This document shows positions 1 to 9,825 of a DNA stretch of 64,000 bases, piece after piece. The position numbers were made by a program, and so were the translations under genes. How positions within the stretch are numbered: the first letter of the stretch is position 1; each line of letters starts with the position of its first letter. A model generated the notes under the pieces. That model did no database searches. It saw nothing but the letters and a program-made list of their open reading frames with translations, and was not told where the DNA came from. This DNA is from Boswellia sacra. Its lineage: Eukaryota > Streptophyta > Magnoliopsida > Sapindales > Burseraceae. The DNA lies in contig SNVD02013146.1 in NCBI GenBank assembly GCA_013180625.2, positions 1-64,000 of the forward strand, read 5' to 3'.

Positions 1-160
1 CACACTTGTCTCCCACGTGAAGCATGGAAAATGGAGATACACTTTCGGTGGGGGTTGACAAAAAACCGCCACACTTGTCTCCCACGTGAAGCATGAAAAG
101 TAAAGATATACTTTCGGCGGAGGTTGACAAACCCTCCACACTTGTCTTCCACGTGTGCTT
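1..160. repeat. Tandem repeat, about 68 bp unit, 2.3 copies, each with a CACGTG G-box
   Basis: Copies begin near 1, 70 and 137, so the period is 67-69 bp. Each unit contains a short core (cacttgtctcccacgtg or a close variant) with the palindrome CACGTG, the plant G-box. The first two units also share an actttcgg block. The array lies where the 3' untranslated region of the minus-strand element G1 should be, just before its polypurine tract and 3' LTR, which would be left of the window. It may be an element-internal minisatellite or the start of flanking DNA; the window edge prevents a decision. Confidence 0.8.
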
Positions 161-384
161 ATATCATGGGGTAGTCATCTGGTTTGTCAAAAAGAAAACT
201 TGAAATTAAAACAAACAAAATCAACAAACAACAACAACACAAAAACAACATTGATAATCAGATCAAACGAAACAAGAAAGAAATAAAATTCGACAACAAC
301 AACACACATTCAAATATACAAGTAGTGGTGATTGTGGCTCACATCTTCCTCTGGTTTTACGTCCAGTAACGGCTGAAACGCCTT
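161..384 (-). other. 3' untranslated region of G1
   Basis: A/C-rich sequence on the plus strand (many caa/aac runs), with no credible coding content. From about 318 to 384 it matches the equivalent part of element E at about 22990-23060 (shared blocks such as cacattcaaatatacaag and catcttcctctggttttacg). The two elements are therefore related across this untranslated segment as well as in the adjoining ORF. Confidence 0.6.
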
Positions 385-1004
385 CTATGAGTCGGGGATT
401 TGCTTCCCATCCAGTTTTCTTATAAACTGGCAAACAGGGTCGTTTTTAGTCAGATTCCCTAGACTATGATGCTGCAATTCATCACGAAATTGTGTCCATA
501 GATTAAGCAATTCACGCTGAACAAGTCCACAAGAATGTGACTCAAGAGTTAATAAAACATTATCCAGCGACTCATTACTCAAACCATTCTTAATAAATGA
601 AAGTTTATCTTCTTATTCCTGGACACAAAACCTAATGAACGACAAGTCTGGTTACAATTCCATCTAGCACATTTATAACATACTTGTAACCTTTTCGCTC
701 TTCGCCTCTTGGGGTAGTAGCTCTTTCCTAGACCAGGCATGTATTTTGCGAGATTAATGTCCGGCTCACCGGACAATCTCACCTTGGCTTCGATAAGCCA
801 TCGGATATCAGCAGGCACATTTAGGAGCATCAATGCCCAAAGTCTAGTAATCCGTACTTTATAAATTTTAAACACAGCATTTTGAGGAAGTGAAGGGAAA
901 TATTTACGAGGTTCGATAGAAAGATATCCGCATCCATTGAAGAGAAGAAAAGGAGAGATATTACCGATAATGCGATTGAGTTTGTTCTTCTCCCAGATAT
1001 GCAC
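385..1004 (-). pseudogene. G1 3' ORF of unknown function, cysteine-rich core
   Basis: This lies downstream of integrase, the place where Athila elements carry an env-like ORF. Two overlapping minus-strand segments (1004-579 and 582-385) are joined by a frameshift. The first contains LPQNAVFKIYK, RWLIEAKV, a basic stretch (PKRRRAKR) and a possible metal-binding cluster C-x2-C-x4-C-x3-C (CYKCARWNCNQTC). The second contains LTLESHSCG, LWTQF and QFIRKLDGK. I see no signal peptide or membrane segment, so this is not a typical envelope. The same motifs in the same order occur in element E at 23030-23640, which argues that the ORF was maintained by selection in this lineage. I do not recognise the family. 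Confidence 0.6.
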
Positions 1005-1370
1005 GTTTCAAACCTTCGAACAATGGCTTCAACTCCAGTTTGAATGTTTCCTCAAGCTGTTGCACAACTGAACTCGAAGCACGGAATAATCAAATTAAAC
1101 ACAAGAAAAGAAAAGAAAATAGAGACACATAAAAGAAATAAAAACACAAGAGCAAATGAAAGTCAAAAACAAACAACAAAGCAAATAAGACAAATGGCAA
1201 AGAGAGATAAAACCTGATCAATTATAATAGACCATGGGAGGAATCTCCTCGAAACACAAAAATTGATTGTTACTACCTCTTTCTTTGTCCTCTTTTATTT
1301 AGTTTGAAAAACATTGGGTTGCTCCCAATAGCGCTTGTTTACGGCATCAGCCTGACGTTACTTGCCTCAC
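1005..1370 (-). other. Non-coding spacer between integrase and 3' ORF of G1
   Basis: A-rich and without coding signal. On the minus strand it begins just after integrase with the conserved block containing gcgctattgggagcaaccc (about 1309-1347), which commonly follows the integrase stop in plant Athila-type elements. It supports the lineage call and marks the end of pol. Confidence 0.6.
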
Positions 1371-2803
1371 CCATCAAGATAAGTGGGCTGTAGAGAGGTA
1401 CCTCCTCGATGTTCCTGCATGACGAATCCATAGTAAGGCCTTCAACTCGTGACCCATTCACTTGAACACTTTTGTTCCGGTTTTTAAGCTCTTGATTTCC
1501 ACTGCACCATGAGGAAAAACATTAGTAATAACAAAAGGTCCAAACCATCGAGATCGTAATTTATCTGGAAATAACTTGAGGCGAGAATGAAATAAAAGAA
1601 CTTTCTGTCCCACTTCAAAATTCTTCCTGGGGATCATTTTATCATGAAATGCCTTAGTTCTCTCCTTGTAAATTCTGGAATTCTCATAGGGATCATTTCT
1701 AAGTTCTTCCAATTCTTGCAGTTGAAGCTTCCTTTGTTCTCCAGCAGCATCCATCTCCATGTTACAAAGCTTTACTGCCCATCATGCTTTATGTTCGAGC
1801 TCCACTGGAAGGTGGCATGGCTTACCATAGACTAACCTATACGGAGACATACCAATAGGTGTCTTGTAAGCAGTTCGGTATGGCCAAAGTGCATCATTCA
1901 ATCGTAGGCTCCAATTTTTTCGGTTCGGATTCACTGTCTTCTCGAGAATGGATTTGACTTCTCGATTTGAAACTTCAACTTGACCACTAGTTTGTGGATG
2001 ATATGCAGTAGACACCTTGTGAGTGATGTTGTATTTCTTGAGCAAGGATTCAAATGATCGGTTGCAGAAGTGTGTCCCTCTATCGCTTATCATGGCTCTT
2101 GGTGTTCCAAATCTCGCAAAAATATTAGATTTCACAAAATCTACAACAACTTTAGAATCATTAGTTCTCGTAGCTTTTGCTTTCACCCATTTAGAAACAT
2201 AATCCACAGCAAGTATAATGTAAACATTACCAAAAGATGAAGGAAAAGGACCCATGAAATCAATACCCACACATCAAAAATCTCGACAATAAGTATAGGG
2301 GTTTGTGGCATTTGATTTTTGGCACTTAAATTACCTGTCCTTTGACAACGGTCACAAGCTTTGCAGAACCGATATGCATCTTTGAACAATGATGGCCAGT
2401 AGAATCCACAATCAAGAACTTTAAGGGCTGTTCTTTTTGGTCCGAAATGACCTCCACATGCATAAGAATGACAGAAGGTTAAAATTAAATTAAATTCAGA
2501 TTCAGAAACGCACCTTATTATCACTTGGTCAAAACAATGCTTCCATAAGTGCGGATCATCCCATATGTAATACTTGGCAATGTTCTTGATCTTGTCTCTT
2601 TGAGCTCGAGTCAAGTCATGTGGTAGCTTCTTGGTAACTAAGTAATTAACAATATCTGCATACCAAGGGGCTGCTACATGTAGAGACAGCAATTGTTCAT
2701 CCCGAAAACTTTCTTGTAATGGCAGTACTTCCTCGTCATGGACAATGCGACTGAGATGGTCTGCAACTAAGTTTTCACTTCCCTTCTTATCTTTGATCTC
2801 CAA
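1371..2803 (-). pseudogene. G1 integrase (with the end of RNase H), frameshifted
   Basis: Integrase inserts the cDNA into the host chromosome. On the minus strand, 2803-2183 covers the RNase H tail (ADHLSRI) and the HHCC zinc-binding domain ([10 protein letters not shown] near 2470 to CKACDRCQ near 2344). The catalytic core follows at 2270-1782, with an acidic residue in GIDFMGP, the second in SDRGTHF and the glutamate in [12 protein letters not shown], so the D,D,E triad is present. The C-terminal domain with a GPF motif (RWFGPFVITNVFPHG) lies at 1760-1458, after a break. A frame change near 2270 separates the zinc and core domains. Domain order and motifs are standard for plant gypsy; the breaks make it non-functional as read. 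Confidence 0.85.
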
Positions 2804-3336
2804 GTCAAATTCCTGTAAAAGGAGTATCCACCTGATAAGCTTGGTTTTGCATCTTTCTTTGTGAGCAAGTACCTCAAAGCTGCATGATCAGAATAAACGG
2901 TTACTTTAGTACCAATCAAATAAGATCGAAACTTTTCTAAAGCAAAAATAACCGCTAGCAACTCTTTCTCAGTGGTAGAATAATTAAGTTGAGCATAATT
3001 TAAAGTCTGAGATGCGTAGTAAATGGCATGTGGAATTTTGCCAATTTGTTGACCCAAAACGGCACCCACAGCGTAGTCACTTGCATCGCACATGATCTCG
3101 AATGGATGATTCCAATTCGAAGATTGGATTACTGGAGCCGAAGTCAAGAGTTCCTTCAGTTTCTCAAACGCCTCTTTGCATTTCTCATCAAAATCAAAGG
3201 CCACGTCATTCTGTAATAATCTGCATAGGGGCAATGCTATCTTCGAGAAATCTTGTGAATCTACGATAAAAACCTGCATGACCAGAAAACGAACGGAATA
3301 TCCCGACACTTGTGGGAGGTGGTTGGTAAGGAACAT
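2767..3336 (-). pseudogene. G1 RNase H domain
   Basis: RNase H degrades the RNA strand of the RNA/DNA hybrid during reverse transcription. The minus-strand frame shows DFSKIALPLCRLLQND, then CDASDYAVGAVLGQ (first catalytic Asp), YYASQTLNYAQ, STTEKELLAVIFALEKFR (catalytic Glu) and [12 protein letters not shown] (catalytic Asp). It follows RT and precedes the integrase zinc finger. The frame runs without internal stops, but the beginning is out of frame with RT (break near 3340-3430) and the end is shifted near 2840. Confidence 0.85.
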
Positions 3337-4146
3337 ATAAGATCTATCTTGGATTTATAAACCCTTACCTAGCAGAAAACATGTCCCAAAAACTTTACCG
3401 ATCTACCATAAAATGACATTTCTCCTAATTCAGAACAAGGTTAGTTTCATAAATCTGTGAAAGATAAGGGTAAAGGTGTCAAGGCATTTATCAAAAGAAT
3501 CACCAAAAACACTAAAGTCATCCATAAATACCTCAATGATGTTCTCAACATAATCAGAGAAAATACTAACCATACACCTTTGGAAAGTGGCAGGGGCATT
3601 ACAAAGACCGAATGGCATACGTCGATAGGCAAATGTACCGAATCGGCATGTGAATGTAGTTTTCTCTTGATCCTCAGGGGCAATGACAATCTGATTATAT
3701 CCTGAATAGCCATCAAGAAAACAATAATGAGAATGACCTGCTAATCTCTCCAGCAGTTGATCAATGAATGGCAAAGGAAAGTGGTCCTTGCGAGTTGCAG
3801 AATTGAGCTTTCGATAATCAATACAAACTCGCCACCCGGGTTGGATACGAGTGGGAACTAGCTCGTTGTTGTCATTTTTAACCACCGTAACACCAGATTT
3901 CTTCGGAACAACTTGGACTGGACTCACCCACTTGCTGTCCGAAATTGGATAAATCACACCCACATCTAACAATTTCAGGATTTCTTTCTTGACAACTTCC
4001 CTCATTGGAGGATTCAACCTCCGCTGTGCTTCTCTAGTGGGCTTGGATCCCTCTTTTAACAAGATGCGGTGCATGCATACGGCTGGACTAATACCTTTGA
4101 TGTCAGCGACTGTCCACCCAATGGCCGTTTTGTGATCTCGGAGCAC
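3337..4146 (-). pseudogene. G1 reverse transcriptase
   Basis: The minus strand encodes the fingers and palm of a Ty3/gypsy RT: a conserved N-terminal segment (IGWTVADIKGISPAVCMHRI), WVSPVQVVPKK, WRVCIDYRKLNSATRKDHFPLP, FLDGYSGYNQI, FRMPFGLCNAP-type motif and the catalytic box FMDDFSVFG. Both aspartates of the xxDD box are present. The main frame holds from 4146 to about 3433; the downstream connection toward RNase H (an NWEKCHFM-type segment, 3337-3430) is frameshifted. Acting with RNase H it would copy the genomic RNA from the tRNA-Asp primer. Confidence 0.88.
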
Positions 4147-4210
4147 GCGGATGAGTTTCTCTTCTTGTATGGTGCAAGACCTTTGCTATTATGACTGGCA
4201 AGTATCTTTC

Positions 4211-5100
4211 TCACCTAGGGAATACATGCTTCAAATGATCTGGAAGAGGCTTAAGCTCCCAAGGTAGTTCTTTCATCACAGAAGGAAGAATGTTCTCATT
4301 AGATAAAGGAAATTCAATGTACGAAACATCATACCTGTTTGTGGTGATAGCTATAGTCTCATCCAAGCTTGCCACAGCTTCCTCCACTTCTTTAGACACT
4401 TGTATCAACTTCCTCGATGCTCTGAAATTTTCTGCCCCAATGTGCTCACTAATGGCTACTTCCAATGCATCCTTGCGAGTTAACTCAAAAAGTTGTTGTG
4501 CCAAAGAATAAAAAACATCAACTGCAAAAACAGAATGCAAGTCACAAGGGTACCTCATTGCCTCAAAAATATTGAAACGAATCACCTCGCCATCAAACTC
4601 CATGGTAAGAGTGCCATCATGAACATCAATCTTGGTTCGGGCAGTTTTCAAGAATGATCTCCCCAAAAGAATCGGTGTTGGATTGGAGATGTCGTCATCC
4701 TCCATTTCTAGAACATAGAAGTCTGCTGGAAAAACCAATTGATTTACCTGCACAAGCAAATCTTCCACAACTCCTTTGGGATACGCATTAGAACGATCAG
4801 CAAGTTGAATTACAATACCAGTTTTCGCAAGGGGTCCAAGATTCAAAGAAGCATAAATAGAATATGGCATGCATTAATAGATGCTCCTAAATCTAACATA
4901 GCTCTTTCAAACTTGGTATTACCAATAGTGCATGGAATGGTGAACGTACCTGGATCTTTGCATTTCGGAGGAATTTTTTTTTGCAATACAGCTGAAACAT
5001 TTTCGCCCACACTTACCTTCTCATTTCCTTTCAACTTCCTCTTGTTGGTGCATAACTCTTTCAGAAATGTTTCGCAGAACGAGGCACTTGCTGGATAGCA
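4211..5100 (-). pseudogene. G1 aspartic protease and linker
   Basis: Retropepsin-like protease that would process the Gag-Pol polyprotein. The active-site segment LDLGASIN is read at about 4900 (DLG replaces the more usual DTG/DSG, as is common in Athila-type elements). After a frame break near 4870 come the flap region (LADRSNAYPKGVVEDLLVQV) and the ILLGRSFL motif. A small frameshift falls inside the catalytic region, just after LDLGASIN. Downstream to 4211 is the variable linker into RT. Confidence 0.78.
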
Positions 5101-6772
5101 TCCAGAAGTGGTAGTTTACCTCGATCTTGCTGAAAAGTTTCCAGGATTTATTGTTATTGTTCCTCCTTCCTTGATTTTGCAAAATTGCTAGGAAAAGGGG
5201 AGTGGAGGATAACATATGAAGGAATATGCGGTTTTAGATTAACTTAGAGATGATGTTGTATTCATGGTGGGAGTGGTGTCATCCCCTTCATCAGTTAGTG
5301 ATTTCTTTGGTGGAATGTCTAATTGCTTTCCACTTCTCAAAGTTACAGCACTAGCATTCTCTCTTGGATTGATCACCGGCTGAGAAGGTAATTTTCCTGA
5401 GCTTTGACTCTCAAATTGCTCATGTTAGTGGCCAATTGTCCCATTTGATTTTCCAGGTTTTGGATACTTGCCCTAGTTTCCTGCTGAAATTGCATTGTGT
5501 AGTGGCAAGTGCTTTAACAATATCCTGGAGAGACATACCTGAATTTTGTGGAGCTGGTTGTGGTGCTGGTTGTGGTTGTGCTTGAAATGGTTGCTGCACC
5601 CTTGGTTGATTGAAACCTGGTGGTCGATTTGGTATGGCATTTGGGGCAATTGGTTGATGATTCCCATATCTTAAATTAGGTTGATCTCTCCATCCAGCAT
5701 TATAAGTATTGGAGAAAGGGTCATACCTTTGCCTTGGTTGTCCTGGAAATCCACCCATGGCATTGGCTTGTTCTGTATCTCCTTCTTGCAAAGGTGGACA
5801 CATGTCGGTTGGATGGTCCATGGCAGAAACATACCCCACATGCATAAGATTTGCTGCATATGTCCTACGAAGCATTTTTTTTACAAAGAGAGGTAGTTCA
5901 CAACGTTGTTGTCAATGTTTGAATACTTACATCATTTTACTATTTTTGGTAGTTGTGGCTCAAATTGACTGGAATTGTTGGGATAGTGCGCTTGCCATGT
6001 CACTAATCAAACGTCTTGCACCGTTCGGTGTTTTATTAACTAGTGCTCCACCACTAGCAGCATCAATGATACTCCTTTCCAGGGGTAGGAGACCCTCATA
6101 GAAATATTGAATTAGGAGTCCATCACTAATTTGGTGGTTTGGACAGCTAGCACATAACCTCTTAAATCTCTCCCAATATTCATGAAGTGATTCTCCATTG
6201 TATTGTCGAATGCCACTAATATCTTTTCTAATATTTGTAACTTTCGAGGCTGGAAAGTATTTCTCCAAAAAGAGTTTACTCATCTCATTCCAAGTGGTAA
6301 TGGTACCTGGTGGTAGTTAGTATAACCAATCTTTTGCCGAATCTGCTAATGAGAATGGGAAAGCTCTCAATTTAATTTGCTCTTCAGAAACGCCGGTTGG
6401 CTTCATACTTGAGCATACCACATGAAATTCTTTGAGGTGTTTGTTCGGATCCTCTCCTGCAAAACCATGAAATGTAGGCAAGAGATGAATCAGTCCAGAT
6501 TTAAGTTCAAAATCTATCTCACAATTGGTGCTTATGCATAGCGGTTGTTGATCAATAATTGGAGCCGCTAACTCCTTAAGAGTCTGATCGTTTTCCATCG
6601 CCATTGCTTCCGATTCAGATTTGATTGAACTGCAAGAAGATGGGAGGGAAGTATGTCGTGCAAGGTCAAATTCTGGAGGTGGAGTTGAAATTGACCGATT
6701 TAGTCTTAAATTCGAGGATTGGAGAAACTCCTTAATTCTCTTAAGTCGCTGATCCGCTTCTCCCTCGGACAT
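5101..6772 (-). pseudogene. G1 gag polyprotein
   Basis: Gag forms the cytoplasmic virus-like particle. The frame opens with ATG at 6772 and carries the retrotransposon gag domain: FHGFAGEDPNKHLKEFHVVC, KLRAFPFSLADSAKDWLY, LFLEKYFPASKV, IRQYNGESLHEYWERFKRLC and FYEGLLPLERSIIDAASGGA. The frame breaks near 6310 and 5960. Around 5860-5810 is a zinc-knuckle region ending HPTDMCP; the two leading cysteines appear only in a neighbouring frame, so a one-base indel seems to break the knuckle. A Pro/Gln-rich stretch follows, then an AVTLRSGKQL motif near 5320, typical of plant gypsy gag C-termini. Confidence 0.82.
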
Positions 6773-6854
6773 AAAAGCCTAAACACAAACAATCAGGAAA
6801 TAACAATCAAGAATCAGTCGTAAAAACAGAATAACAAATTGATTAGAAAATCAA

Positions 6855-6872
6855 TCCCCGGCAACGGCGCCA
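6855..6872 (-). other. G1 primer-binding site, tRNA-Asp type
   Basis: On the minus strand this reads TGGCGCCGTTGCCGGGGA, complementary to the 3' end of plant tRNA-Asp, six bases inside the 5' LTR end. Athila and related gypsy elements use this primer. Its position fixes the LTR boundary and the transcription direction. Confidence 0.85.
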
Positions 6873-6878
6873 AAAACT

Positions 6879-8305
6879 TGATGCGTTCGAAACTAGCAAG
6901 TATACTAGTCGCACAAGTAATAAAGTGATAAGTAGATATCGTTCCCACGAGGATTGATTCTAATTGAATTCGTTATTTTCCAGCAACGATAAACTAAACA
7001 GGGAGGGGTTTTGTTGAATGATTAACTAAATGAAATAAGAATGCAAATTAAGAATAACAAAACAGAAGTTAATTTGAATGAAAGATCAATGAGAGACACT
7101 TGGTTAAGGGTTCTTTCTCTGCCACAAGATATGAATTTGTGAATTAACATAGAATTGTAATCCAATTACAGCATTGAAGTTATCAACCGTAGATAACAAC
7201 AAGCTCTGTTATCCCAATCTTTCCTTACTTTGTTGTTAAATAAAACAAGCTCTTTATTTAATCTCTATCCATTAAACAACCTAGAACAAGCTCTCTAAGT
7301 TTAATTCAATGGAAGCATTACGATGAGAAAGATAGGTTGATCTAAGCAATAATCACACAAGTTCAGATTATTTAACCTAGGTTGTATTTTCCAATTGCAA
7401 TCTCTGATCACAATTTTGCTACTAATGATTGGAAATTCATGACAATTACGGATCAAGATTTCTAATCTAGCAATAGACAACAACAGATTATATTCAGTTG
7501 GCCATTCCAAATACAATCAGTAAGCAATCATAAGCATTAGATATGGGAAAATACAAGCAACTTCAATTAGAGAATTGGATAACAATTTCTTACACAATCA
7601 ACTCACAAAATCCATATCAAGGGCTTTGAAATCACCCTCAACCAATTCAAATTTAGTTACACATATTCAATCAGAATAACAAATACAATACAGAGAAATT
7701 CCAGAATTGAAAAGGAAAGAAAGAACTTAGCAAATTCTTTGAAAATCTTCTTTGTAGATGAATCTTCTTGGAATTGTAGTTCCTCCTCTTTCAAAATCTT
7801 CTTTCTCCTTCAAGAACTCCAAGGGATGAGAGAAATCCAGAAATGCAGCCTCCTCCCACGTTTTCCCCTCTTCAAGTTATGAAAATAAAACCCTAAAATG
7901 TGTTTAAATACTCTGCTACAGTAACTTGCTACAGTGCCCGTATTTAATAACATGCTACAGTGATATATGGAATTACAAATATACACTTCTCATACCATTT
8001 TTATCACAACTTTCGGTACAATACATAAATTCGTGAACCGTAAATTTCTCCAGAAAATAGACTTCGAGAGCTTTTCAATGGTATATAGCATGTTATCCGG
8101 TTAATTGTATATCGATACAATCAACTCCAAGAAATTGGTTGACTAGCAGAGGTGAAAATGAAGGGTTTTACTCTAATTTTGTGTAAGTTCCTCCAAAACT
8201 CCTACAAACATCAAAAACCACACAAAAACATAAAAATACTAAGGAATATAGCAAAGAAACATGGACGAATTGATATGAAAATGATATATAAATAGACACT
8301 TATCA
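6879..8305 (-). mobile_element. G1 5' LTR (1427 bp)
   Basis: Read on the minus strand it begins TGATAAGTGTC (8305) and ends CGAACGCATCA (6879), so it has TG...CA termini and is followed by the primer-binding site. A closely related but rearranged copy is at 27530-30683. No coding content. To the right the sequence changes abruptly to the Ogre-like integrase remnant. Confidence 0.85.
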
Positions 8306-9611
8306 ATCACAAGCATAGGGTCCTTGCTGCATGGAACTCCATGAAATGGAAGTTGAAGTTGATGAGAAACCATGGTTCTACGATTTGAAGAAGTATCTAG
8401 TAGAAAGAATTCTACTAGAGGAGGCTAGTGAGAAAGATAGGGTTGAACTGTAAAGGTTGACTTAGTAATTTACTTGTCATCAAGGAGTGATGCATTAGAG
8501 CATTCTAGAAGGAATGCAATTAAGTTATGTAGATGAGAAAGAAGCTAGAAGGCTTATGGAGGAATTCCGTAGTGGTGTATACAGACCACATATGAATAGG
8601 TTGATGCTTGTAAATAAGATAATGAGATTCGGCTTTTATTGGCTAACCACAGAGACGGATTGCATCTAATTTGTGAAGAGGTGTTACTAGTGCTAGATCA
8701 ATGGAAATTTGATTCACCAACACCCATGGAGCTATAAGGAATAATGGCATTATAGCCTTTTGTTGCATGGGACATTATAGGCAAAATAAAGCTATTAGCC
8801 TTTAATGGCCATCGACATATGGTGGTGGTGATTAACAACTTCATCAAATGGATAGAAGCTAAGTCTTACAATAAACTGAGACTAAAGCAGAAGGCGAAGT
8901 TCATCGAGAAGAATATCATATGTAGATTTGGAGTACCACATCACGTCGTGACTGACAATGGGGTTTATTTCCAAGCTGAGACTAAAGCCTTGTTTGAGAA
9001 GTATGGGATTCAGTACCATAAGTCATCTCTGTATTGACTGCAAGCAAATAGAGCAATAGAAGTGACCAATAAGAACATCAAGAAGATGTGGCCGAGATGG
9101 TGCATACATACAAAGATTGGGTTGAGAAGTTATTATTTGTACTATAAGGTTATAGAATGACACCTAGAAGTTCACGGGCATGACACCCTTCTCATTGGTG
9201 TATGGTTCAGAAGCAATCTTACTAATTGAGATAGAAATGAAATTAGAGAGGGTTCTGATGGAAGCAAAAATTCTTGAGGGGAAATGGATTCAAAATAGAT
9301 GTGACTAGTTGGCCATAATTGATGAGGAAAGAATGAAGGCCAGATACCATATACAGTTGTACCAAAAGCGGGTTTGCTCGAGCCGTTAACAAGAGAATAA
9401 AGGCAAAGGAATTCAAAGAAAGGGAATTTGTCCTTAAACAAGCAAGTCTAATATTGTTTGATCCATGAGGGATATTCAAACCCAATTAAGGGGCCCCATT
9501 CATTGTGAGGAAGGTCATGTCTAGTAGAGCCATCATCTTATCAAACATGGAAGGGAATGAGTTCATGGAGCCCATCAACATGGATAGGCTGAAGAAGTAC
9601 TATGTGTGAAA
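8306..9611 (+). pseudogene. O1 (Tat/Ogre-like) integrase remnant
   Basis: Six-frame reading recovers successive pieces of a Tat/Ogre-type integrase on the plus strand. There is an N-terminal segment with EKPWFYDLKKYL and RPHMNRLMLVNKIMRFGFYWL, then a decayed HHCC region and the core (8819-9037) with FIKWIEAKSYNK, ICRFGVP and VVTDNGVYF (second catalytic Asp). RAIEVTNKNIKK supplies the expected Glu, and the C-terminus ends INMDRLKKYYV at about 9608. Many stops and frameshifts intervene. The first catalytic Asp is not clear. The expected RT and RNase H upstream are absent because the sequence is cut at the LTR of G1. Confidence 0.8.
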
Positions 9612-9825
9612 GTGAGAATAAAAGAAAAGAGCGAGAGGAAAAATAATTAATTAGAAAACCGAAAATGATTGATTAATGATAGGAGTTGTCTCATTGTGCA
9701 CATATTGCTCGAAACAAAACGATTGTGTTTTTATTAATGAAATGAAATTTTTTGAAAACAAATATGCCTTTGAAATGTCTCATTATTTTGTATGATAACA
9801 AAAGGAAAACATCTAACATCTAATC
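9612..9825. other. Spacer between O1 integrase and the antisense genes
   Basis: AT-rich, no coding signal on either strand. It separates the integrase stop from the end of the first antisense gene, so the two transcription units would converge here. Confidence 0.5.

Larger units (their letters stand above)
1..8305 (-). mobile_element. G1: Athila-like Ty3/gypsy retrotransposon, 3' LTR outside the window
   Basis: Read on the minus strand the order is 5' LTR (8305-6879), tRNA-Asp-type primer-binding site, gag, aspartic protease, reverse transcriptase, RNase H, integrase, then an extra ORF. That order (RNase H before integrase) defines Ty3/gypsy. The gag and pol motifs, the Asp-type primer site and the integrase-downstream block near 1309-1347 (a plant gypsy hallmark with an inverted gcgctattgggagcaaccc core) resemble Athila. 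The reading frames carry a moderate number of frameshifts, so the copy is not autonomous. The right end abuts internal sequence of Ogre-like element O1, so G1 probably inserted into O1 or was joined to it by a later rearrangement. The target duplication cannot be tested because the left end is missing. Confidence 0.85.

Noticed and set aside
184..369. Open frame rich in Lys, Asn and Gln
   Set aside because: Low-complexity caa/aac sequence in the 3' untranslated region of G1; no motif and wrong strand for the element.
385..1004. Possible envelope gene because of its position after integrase
   Set aside because: No signal peptide or transmembrane segment; kept only as an unknown 3' ORF.
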